From positions 1 to 11,126 of the forward strand of contig JAGLUC010000493.1 of NCBI GenBank assembly GCA_023134955.1: a stretch of DNA of 11,126 bases, written 5' to 3'. The DNA comes from Methylococcales bacterium. GTDB lineage: Bacteria > Pseudomonadota > Gammaproteobacteria > Methylococcales > Methylomonadaceae. Both the position numbers and the translations under genes were made by a program. Numbering within the stretch: the first letter of the stretch is position 1; each line of letters opens with the position of its first letter. Shown piece after piece: positions 7,388-11,126 of the stretch. The notes beneath the pieces were generated by a model, which did not search any database, was not told the origin of the DNA, and saw only the letters and a list, made by a program, of their open reading frames with translations.

Positions 7388-7525
7388 GTGCCAGAAGGAG
7401 TGTTAGCACAAGTAAAAGCCAAAGCTTTCAACGAGTGGCCAGATGATTGTGAAATGCAGATGTACACGATTGAAAATCAAGTTGCCGCCTGGCCAGGGTA
7501 TGAACATATTTTGATTTACAATTAA
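7388..7525 (+). CDS. Small ORF with WPDD-x2-MQ motif, possible gene or fragment
   Basis: GTG 7388 opens a 45-residue frame, VPEGVLAQVKAKAFNEW followed by PDDCEMQMYTIENQVAAWPG, that ends in LIYN and TAA at 7523-7525. GGGAG at 7374-7378 lies 9 nt before it. The residue make-up is like a real protein: helix, WPDD turn, then a second helix EMQMYTIENQV. From memory, similar WPDD-x2-MQ-x-Y stretches occur in short uncharacterised bacterial proteins, often with a longer partner; I cannot check this here. The frame stays open up to 7361, so it could also be the tail of a lost gene whose front was replaced by the REP-like unit. It is 80 bases upstream of the HARE-HTH gene. Confidence 0.45.
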   Translation: MPEGVLAQVKAKAFNEWPDDCEMQMYTIENQVAAWPGYEHILIYN

Positions 7526-7604
7526 TTCATCAGTGAGCAATGATTTAGTGCGTTCAATAAAAACGAGTGAGCTCAACACGGGATTATTAAAAAAGGAGAC
7601 TTAT

Positions 7605-8027
7605 ATGTCATATCCAGCATGGGCAGTAGCTGCAGCAATCATGGGTATAGAGGGAGGTGAGTGGCACTATGAAATATTAACACACCGAATTATGGAGTCA
7701 AAGCTTTCTGGCTTAGGCTCTCGTGGAGGGAAAACCCCATGGAAAACACTTAGAGTTGATATTGCCGATAAACATTCTGATGCCTTTGAGTTAAGAGGAT
7801 ATGGTTACTATAAATTGCATAAGGAAAATGAAATTATTCGTAATCATGAAGTCCGTACAGTAATAGGTCTTTTATTTCCAGCTTATTTGAACGAGTACAA
7901 TACCCTTATTAAAAAAACTATTAAGGATAACCTTATCGGAAATAAAGTATTAGAAATGGATTGCAATAGAATTAGTGAGCTAGAAATAATATTTCATAGA
8001 CTTTCGGGAGTTACCATTACTTTGTAA
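7605..8027 (+). CDS. HARE-HTH winged-helix protein
   Basis: A 140-residue protein. I chose ATG 7605 because AAGGAG (7593-7598) stands 6 nt before it; an in-frame GTG at 7533 lacks such a site and would add 24 residues of unremarkable sequence. Residues 5-72 fit the HARE-HTH domain (named for HB1, ASXL and restriction endonucleases): an opening helix AVAAAIMGIEGG, then EWHYEILTHRIMESKLSG (19-36), the loop SRGGKTPWKTLRVDIADK (39-56) with the conserved GKTP-x2-TLR signature, and the closing strand FELRGYGYYKL (61-71). The remaining 70 residues, NHEVRTVIGLLFPAYLNEY onward, are helical with no motif I know. In bacteria this domain often sits in front of nuclease domains or in RNA polymerase delta; here no nuclease motif is present. 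DNA binding is inferred. It lies between REP-like units, suggesting that it moved as a unit. Confidence 0.8.
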   Translation: MSYPAWAVAAAIMGIEGGEWHYEILTHRIMESKLSGLGSRGGKTPWKTLRVDIADKHSDAFELRGYGYYKLHKENEIIRNHEVRTVIGLLFPAYLNEYNTLIKKTIKDNLIGNKVLEMDCNRISELEIIFHRLSGVTITL

Positions 8028-8032
8028 AGCAA

Positions 8033-8109
8033 GTAGCCCGTATGGAGCTATGCGGAATACGGGGGAACCGATAATACAAAATCCCGTATTTCACTTCGTT
8101 ACATACGGG
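8033..8109. repeat. Inverted pair of REP-like units (BIME-like)
   Basis: Two 27-base palindromes, 8037-8063 and 8083-8109, both begin CCCGTAT and end ATACGGG. The second is a reversed copy of the first, since its centre TTTCACTTCGTTAC resembles the reverse complement of the first centre. They are 19 bases apart and start a few bases after the HARE-HTH stop. The second is followed by CTTTT, so this pair may also act as terminator for the gene. Confidence 0.75.
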
Positions 8110-8118
8110 CTTTTAAGC

Positions 8119-8284
8119 CATCTCCTTACACACATCTTTTTAAATGCTAATAATCAATGACTTACACAAAGGTGGTAAAATTCAAGAATTCAGTAAAACC
8201 AAGGGTTACATAATTGTATAAAAACAATACAATTATGTAACTCATTGATTTATATTGAATCCAATACTTGTGTGTAAGGAGATG
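8119..8284. mobile_element. MITE-like element, 166 bp, 16-bp perfect terminal repeats, 9-bp target duplication
   Basis: CATCTCCTTACACACA (8119-8134) is repeated exactly, inverted, at 8269-8284. Directly outside, CTTTTAAGC occurs at 8110-8118 and again at 8285-8293, a 9-bp target duplication. Inside, AATCAATGA (8152-8160) is inverted at 8242-8250, and GTTACATAATTGTAT (8205-8219) is inverted at 8227-8241 around a 7-base loop, so the two halves are imperfect inverted copies along much of their length. There is no room for a transposase and no long ORF. These are the marks of a miniature element moved by another element's transposase. A 9-bp duplication is known from IS4- and IS1-type elements, but I cannot name the parent. 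It landed in the tail of the REP-like hairpin. Confidence 0.85.
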
Positions 8285-8348
8285 CTTTTAAGCACAAGGT
8301 TTTGCATTTTGCACATGCAGAGCAATAAAAAGTAGAGAAAAGTAAAAA

Positions 8349-8475
8349 TTGACAATTACCAATTTTTTGTAACCTAACAATCTACTTGCCTTTATTCTTC
8401 TAATGTAAAGTTAATCTTGTTAAAGAAAGTACATCGTCCGGCATAATCGTGACGCTGAACACAGCAAGTTATTAG
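8349..8475 (+). promoter_or_regulatory. Control-region repeat, copy upstream of the pilin cassette
   Basis: The stretch from about 8354 to 8475 matches 10472-10590, by eye at roughly 70-75 percent, with ACTTGCCT, TAATG, ATCTTG, GTACAT and GCTGAACA in common. A third, much weaker copy lies at 2078-2150. TTGACA at 8349-8354 could be a -35 box, but I find no convincing -10 box at the normal distance. It lies 56 bases before the first gene of the cassette, so a role in transcription is likely. Confidence 0.5.
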
Positions 8476-8531
8476 ATGGTTAGGTTTTTGATTTTTGTAA
8501 ATTATAATTAAGTTAATGGAGAAATAGCTAT

Positions 8532-8762
8532 ATGGGGTCAAAAATTGATGAAGCTCGTTTATGTTTTGATAAAATAAAGTACTACTATGAGCATGCAGGC
8601 ATCGCTGGGTATGATCAAGCAGAAATGTATTACAAGAAAATATCAGAACTTGCACAAAGTGCAAGTCGCTCAAAAAAATACAAATGTGATGTTGAATGTA
8701 TTACGGAAATCAGAAAAAATGCCGCCCCTTTAATGAAAAAAATGAAAGAACTAAAGGAATAA
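8532..8762 (+). CDS. Small helical protein, family not recognised
   Basis: A 76-residue protein whose ATG is preceded by GGAG (8518-8521) with a 10-nt gap. It is charged and likely all helical, with aromatic-rich KIKYYYEHAGIAGYDQAEMYY (15-34 region) recalling one tetratricopeptide-like helix pair, and a lysine-rich end. Three cysteines are present (11, 52, 56), the last two as CDVEC. No signal peptide or membrane segment is seen. Its stop lies 2 nt before the start of the GspG-like pseudopilin gene, and its last codons carry that gene's ribosome binding site, so the two are translated together. A helper for the pseudopilin is a guess from position only. Confidence 0.65.
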   Translation: MGSKIDEARLCFDKIKYYYEHAGIAGYDQAEMYYKKISELAQSASRSKKYKCDVECITEIRKNAAPLMKKMKELKE

Positions 8763-8764
8763 AA

Positions 8765-9460
8765 ATGCAAAGTATTCATCAAAAAGGCATGACGCTAATT
8801 GAGTTAACGGTTGTGCTGTTAATTTTAATTGCACTGGCTGGTTTGGCTATTCCTTATGTGGGGGGGACAAATCGGATGGCTTTATGTCAGGCTACTGATG
8901 CCAGTATGCAGGCAATTAAAACAGCGATTATGGGGGGTGGGGCTAATACTGGGTTTTATATGGATACTTTGGGGTATTATCCACAAAATACTCCTGACAA
9001 ACAAGATCATAATGACTATGATTTACGTTATTTATTTGAGCCAACAGGTTTTAAATCTACATACAACCCAAAAACTGCCGTAGGCTGGCGAGGCCCTTAT
9101 TTGATGTCAGGGGGGAAAGTACCTGCTGGATTAGATAATAGTTTTAAAAATATTTATGACCCTGGTACAGTAACGGGAAATGTTGTTCATACAGATATAA
9201 CAACTACCTTAGGCTCTCGTGTATTAGATGCTTGGGGAAGACCTATTATTATACAAGTACCTTACTCAGTAGCTGATTCTAAATACAAACCTGATTATGC
9301 TCGCTTAGTATCTGCCGGGGCTGGTAATGGAATGGCTCCTGGTGATGCCGTTATTGATACGACAATACATGACAATCAAGGAGCAAGTGGACGAGGTGAT
9401 GACCGTGTTTTATTTTTGAAAATGCCAGACCTTAGTGGCAACAAACCCTGTAATGAATAA
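8765..9460 (+). CDS. GspG-like pseudopilin
   Basis: A 231-residue protein; ATG 8765 is preceded by AAAGGAA. The prepilin leader is MQSIHQKG, with cleavage expected between Gly8 and Met9; MTLIE gives Glu13 at +5, followed by the hydrophobic helix LTVVLLILIALAGLAIPYV (14-32). The GspG-type core is present: GWRGPYL (107-113), DAWGRPIIIQ (155-164) and a C-terminal LVSAGAGN...GDDR (181-213), the area where GspG proteins bind calcium. It is longer than standard GspG by an insert around 113-155. It shares the core with the large pseudopilin at 5950-7338 but lacks the C-C-W repeats. Export needs an inner-membrane platform, assembly ATPase and prepilin peptidase, none of which is in view. It sits second in a run of four closely spaced genes, 2 nt after the previous stop. 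Confidence 0.87.
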   Translation: MQSIHQKGMTLIELTVVLLILIALAGLAIPYVGGTNRMALCQATDASMQAIKTAIMGGGANTGFYMDTLGYYPQNTPDKQDHNDYDLRYLFEPTGFKSTYNPKTAVGWRGPYLMSGGKVPAGLDNSFKNIYDPGTVTGNVVHTDITTTLGSRVLDAWGRPIIIQVPYSVADSKYKPDYARLVSAGAGNGMAPGDAVIDTTIHDNQGASGRGDDRVLFLKMPDLSGNKPCNE

Positions 9461-9484
9461 GAACTTTTTTATTTTGAGGTAATT

Positions 9485-9838
9485 ATGAAAATTTATCGAG
9501 GAGCTTATACCCGTGATTTTTCTGAACATGAAAATGTTAGTAATATTGGATCAAAAGATTTAGAGGATGCAATTGAAAAAGGAAAATCCATTAAGTTTGA
9601 TATTAATAAAGATGCTTCTGAACGTGAACGCAGATCTGAATGTACGGCTATATTTGAAGATAAAGACATAATGCCAATGATGAAGGGAGCATTATCTAAT
9701 TTAAGCTCACAACAAGCAGCATTTTTAGAGATAGAAAGGGTTGTGTCAAACAATATATTAGACAATGAAGATAAAATCAAACAGATTCAAAAAGCAATTA
9801 ATGAATATAGGTGTAAATGGGTAGGCAAGGTTTATTAA
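9485..9838 (+). CDS. Uncharacterised 117-residue protein of the pilin cassette
   Basis: GAGG at 9476-9479 lies 5 nt before the ATG, and the gene begins 24 bases after the pseudopilin stop. The protein is soluble, charged and probably helical in its second half (QQAAFLEIERVV and EDKIKQIQKAINEYR). The N-terminal part, MKIYRGAYTRDF...SNIGSKDLEDAIEKG, might be a small alpha-beta domain. Cysteines are at 53 and 110. There is no signal peptide, membrane segment or motif that I know. The spacing fits a single transcript with the pseudopilin gene. Function unknown. Confidence 0.65.
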   Translation: MKIYRGAYTRDFSEHENVSNIGSKDLEDAIEKGKSIKFDINKDASERERRSECTAIFEDKDIMPMMKGALSNLSSQQAAFLEIERVVSNNILDNEDKIKQIQKAINEYRCKWVGKVY

Positions 9839-9891
9839 GCTACCAAGTAGAGCATTATATTTTAAAACTACTTTTCAAGGAGGGAAATAGA

Positions 9892-10356
9892 ATGGATTTG
9901 TTTTCTGAGCTATCAAAATTAGTAAGTGTAGGGTTAATTTCAGGGTTAATTTCATCCTTTTTAGCTTATCGCTCTCATCGTCAAAAAAAATGGTGGGAAC
10001 TTAAAGTTAGTTCTTATCAGGAATTAATTGAAGCTCTTTCTGATTTATCTCAGTATTATTCATCTCATTATCAAGAGAATTTAATGAAAAATGATTTATC
10101 TGATGATTATAAAGAGACATTAAGTAATATGTGGGACGAAGGACATAGAAATGTGCGTAGGGCAGCAGATAAAGGGGCTTTTATATTTTCTGATGAAGTA
10201 GAGATGGCATTAAAAAAATATATTAAATGCGACGATGTCCGTCAAGATGATTATTACGACCATATAGAATTACATGAAAAAGAAGTGAAAACATGCTTGT
10301 CTAGCATTGTCACTGCTTCGAGGGTCGACTTAGAAATTAAATGGTGGTGGCTATAG
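9892..10356 (+). CDS. Single-pass membrane protein of the pilin cassette, unknown family
   Basis: A 154-residue protein starting at ATG 9892, chosen because of the strong AAGGAGG (9877-9883) 8 nt upstream; the frame is open to 9817, but an earlier start would overlap the preceding gene. One membrane helix is likely at residues 9-26 (KLVSVGLISGLISSFLAY), followed by the basic RSHRQKKWWELK, so the bulk should be cytoplasmic. The helical part WELKVSSYQELIEALSDL resembles a type of small membrane-anchored bacterial protein that carries a W-[ED]-x-[KR]...Y-x2-[IL] stretch right after the anchor; I know no function for it. The end is the unusual KWWWL. It begins 53 bases after the preceding stop and is the last gene of the run. 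Confidence 0.68.
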   Translation: MDLFSELSKLVSVGLISGLISSFLAYRSHRQKKWWELKVSSYQELIEALSDLSQYYSSHYQENLMKNDLSDDYKETLSNMWDEGHRNVRRAADKGAFIFSDEVEMALKKYIKCDDVRQDDYYDHIELHEKEVKTCLSSIVTASRVDLEIKWWWL

Positions 10357-10397
10357 TTTTTCATTCTCTCGTTTTCACATAGGAATGCAGATAGCAA

Positions 10398-10419
10398 CTG
10401 CTCCAGCGGTACGGAGTAG
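10398..10419. other. Hairpin of unknown role after the cassette
   Basis: CTGCTCC (10398-10404) pairs with GGAGTAG (10413-10419), one wobble pair included, around an 8-base loop. No T tract follows, so it is not a standard terminator. The rest of 10357-10470 shows nothing I can name. Confidence 0.3.
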
Positions 10420-10471
10420 GAAATTAAGGGGCAGCCAGCTTGAAATAAAAAAAAGGGTATTAAACTAAATA

Positions 10472-10600
10472 ATTATCAAGTTTTTTATAACTTGGTAATC
10501 AACTTGCCTCTATCCTTTTAATGCGTAGTTTATCTTGCCGAAAAATGTACATTCTCCAGTATAAGCCAGATGCTGAACAGAGTAAGTTTGTTCTGGTCAA
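10472..10600 (+). promoter_or_regulatory. Control-region repeat with operator-like palindrome, upstream of the lipoprotein
   Basis: This is the better partner of the copy at 8354-8475. At its left end ATTATCAAGTT (10472-10482) is inverted as AACTTGGTAAT (10489-10499) with one mismatch around TTTTAT, a dyad that could bind a regulator or form a hairpin. In the other copy the same area is less symmetrical. Downstream are GAGGTGG (10625-10631) and a five-codon frame at 10636-10653. Confidence 0.45.
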
Positions 10601-10649
10601 CCTAAACAGGACACAGTAATTTTAGAGGTGGTTTCATGAATTTTTGTGA

Positions 10650-10856
10650 ATGATAAAAATTAGAAAAGGAAGAGCAAAAGCAAAAGCAAAAGAAAAAAGG
10701 GAAAAGGGGAAAGGAAAAGGGTTAAAAAGGTTGAAAGGAAGGGATTTTTATAATGGAAAGGGCTTATCCAAAAAAGGAAACAAAAAAACCTGGAAATTTC
10801 AATTAGGGTTTTTTATTGAACAGAGTCTCTCAACAAAGCAAACTGCGGGTAAATAG
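10650..10856 (+). CDS. Doubtful lysine-rich ORF in a low-complexity stretch
   Basis: The 68-residue frame is dominated by K, G, R and A in its first half (KGRAKAKAKEKREKGKGKG), which simply reflects a purine-rich sequence. No ribosome binding site stands directly before ATG 10650, although its ATGA overlaps the stop of a five-codon frame (MNFCE, 10636-10653) that does have GAGGTGG upstream, which would allow coupled translation. The decayed copy of this locus at 2078-2430 lacks a stretch of about this length, so the segment may be an insertion. I consider a real protein possible but unlikely. Confidence 0.25.
   Translation: MIKIRKGRAKAKAKEKREKGKGKGLKRLKGRDFYNGKGLSKKGNKKTWKFQLGFFIEQSLSTKQTAGK
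10674..10721 (+). repeat. (GCAAAA)3 and adjoining pure purine tract
   Basis: Three tandem GCAAAA units (10674-10691) run into an unbroken purine stretch at 10688-10721 made of A and G runs. Six-base units would not shift a reading frame when slipping. Confidence 0.7.
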
Positions 10857-10876
10857 AATTGTAAAGAGTTGAGTCA

Positions 10877-11126
10877 ATGAAAAAAAATCAAAAAAAATTC
10901 ATTACCTTATTTCCAATAGTCGGTGTGCTGTGGATAGCAGGTTGTGCTACCAAAGGACACACGCCACCCAGTGCAATAAAGAATTCTCAAAACAGTCAAC
11001 GCCTGGAAAGCCAAAAACCAACTGTACAACCAACAAAAGCTAAACCGAATACAATTCAAGTCCAAACTGGACGATACAGTGTAATTGTCGCCGTACCTAC
11101 CACGCCCCAACAACAATTATTGCAGG
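10877..11126 (+). CDS. Lipoprotein resembling PilL-type protein of integrative elements, N-terminal part
   Basis: ATG 10877 opens a frame that is still running at the right edge; 83 residues are visible. A basic start (MKKNQKK) and hydrophobic stretch lead to the lipobox IAGC with Cys23, so the protein should be lipid-modified and held in the envelope. Residues 24-63 are a proline-, glutamine- and lysine-rich linker. GRYSVIVAVPTTPQQQLLQ (65-83) recalls the start of the folded domain of PilL-like proteins that open the transfer region of genomic-island-type type IV secretion systems (RYTLV...P...Q..LL); this is from memory and rests on a short stretch. The ribosome binding site is weak (AGAG 8 nt upstream). 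A decayed copy of the same locus lies at 2280-2430. Lipoprotein assignment is firm, PilL assignment moderate. Confidence 0.65.
   Translation, partial: MKKNQKKFITLFPIVGVLWIAGCATKGHTPPSAIKNSQNSQRLESQKPTVQPTKAKPNTIQVQTGRYSVIVAVPTTPQQQLLQ

Noticed and set aside
7533..7604. Earlier GTG start for the HARE-HTH gene
   Set aside because: ATG 7605 has a strong AAGGAG 6 nt upstream and the domain begins right after it; the extra 24 residues are not like the family.
8119..8284. CRISPR or integron attC reading of the inverted repeats
   Set aside because: There are no regularly spaced direct repeats, and no attC consensus; perfect terminal repeats with flanking 9-bp duplication fit a MITE.
8392..8673. 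Minus-strand frame of 93 codons
   Set aside because: It crosses the control-region repeat and the start of the plus-strand gene, has no recognisable motif and no ribosome binding site that I can see.
8696..8764. Earlier ATG for the second pseudopilin
   Set aside because: It lies inside the preceding gene and would put 23 extra residues before a leader that already has the right length for a prepilin.
9817..9891. Earlier start for the 154-residue membrane protein
   Set aside because: It would overlap the preceding gene, while ATG 9892 follows AAGGAGG and puts the membrane helix at the N-terminus.
10907..11116. Minus-strand frame of 69 codons at the right edge
   Set aside because: It lies opposite the lipoprotein gene, whose start and lipobox are clear.

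Overview
The window looks like accessory DNA from an AT-rich gammaproteobacterium. Legionella or a relative is my best guess, from base composition, the style of the short palindromic repeats and the gene content; this is inference, since no rRNA, tRNA or housekeeping gene is present to settle it. The gene set is typical of the variable part of an integrative and conjugative element or genomic island: a type I restriction subunit, a DUF932 protein, a GHKL ATPase, pseudopilins, small orphan genes and, at the right edge, the start of a lipoprotein resembling the PilL-type proteins of such elements. All genes I support lie on the + strand.

Layout. (1) 1-1864: the end of hsdR followed 3 nt later by a YgjP/DUF45-type zinc metallopeptidase. 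(2) 1865-2460: no intact gene; its second half is a decayed duplicate of the promoter and lipoprotein locus seen at 10480-11080. (3) 2461-5490: a DUF932 gene and a GHKL ATPase gene, each behind a related, folded leader; a further copy of this leader at about 5351-5486 has no gene directly behind it. (4) 5581-7338: a small membrane protein and a large GspG-like pseudopilin carrying six C-C-W repeats. (5) 7346-8293: REP-like palindromes around a small ORF and a HARE-HTH winged-helix gene, then a 166-bp MITE-like element with 16-bp perfect terminal repeats and 9-bp target duplication. (6) 8349-10600: a cassette of four small genes, including a second GspG-like pseudopilin, lying between two diverged copies of one upstream control region. 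(7) 10650-11126: a purine-rich low-complexity stretch and the start of the lipoprotein gene, which runs off the window.

How the parts may work together. The restriction subunit and peptidase form one unit for defence. The DUF932 and GHKL genes probably share regulation through their common leader. The pseudopilins have prepilin-peptidase sites but no assembly ATPase, platform protein or secretin is in view, so they would need machinery encoded elsewhere. The strongest candidates for something undescribed are the repeated leader structure, whose stems vary by compensating base changes, and the C-x10-C-x6-9-W repeats set around a pseudopilin core.
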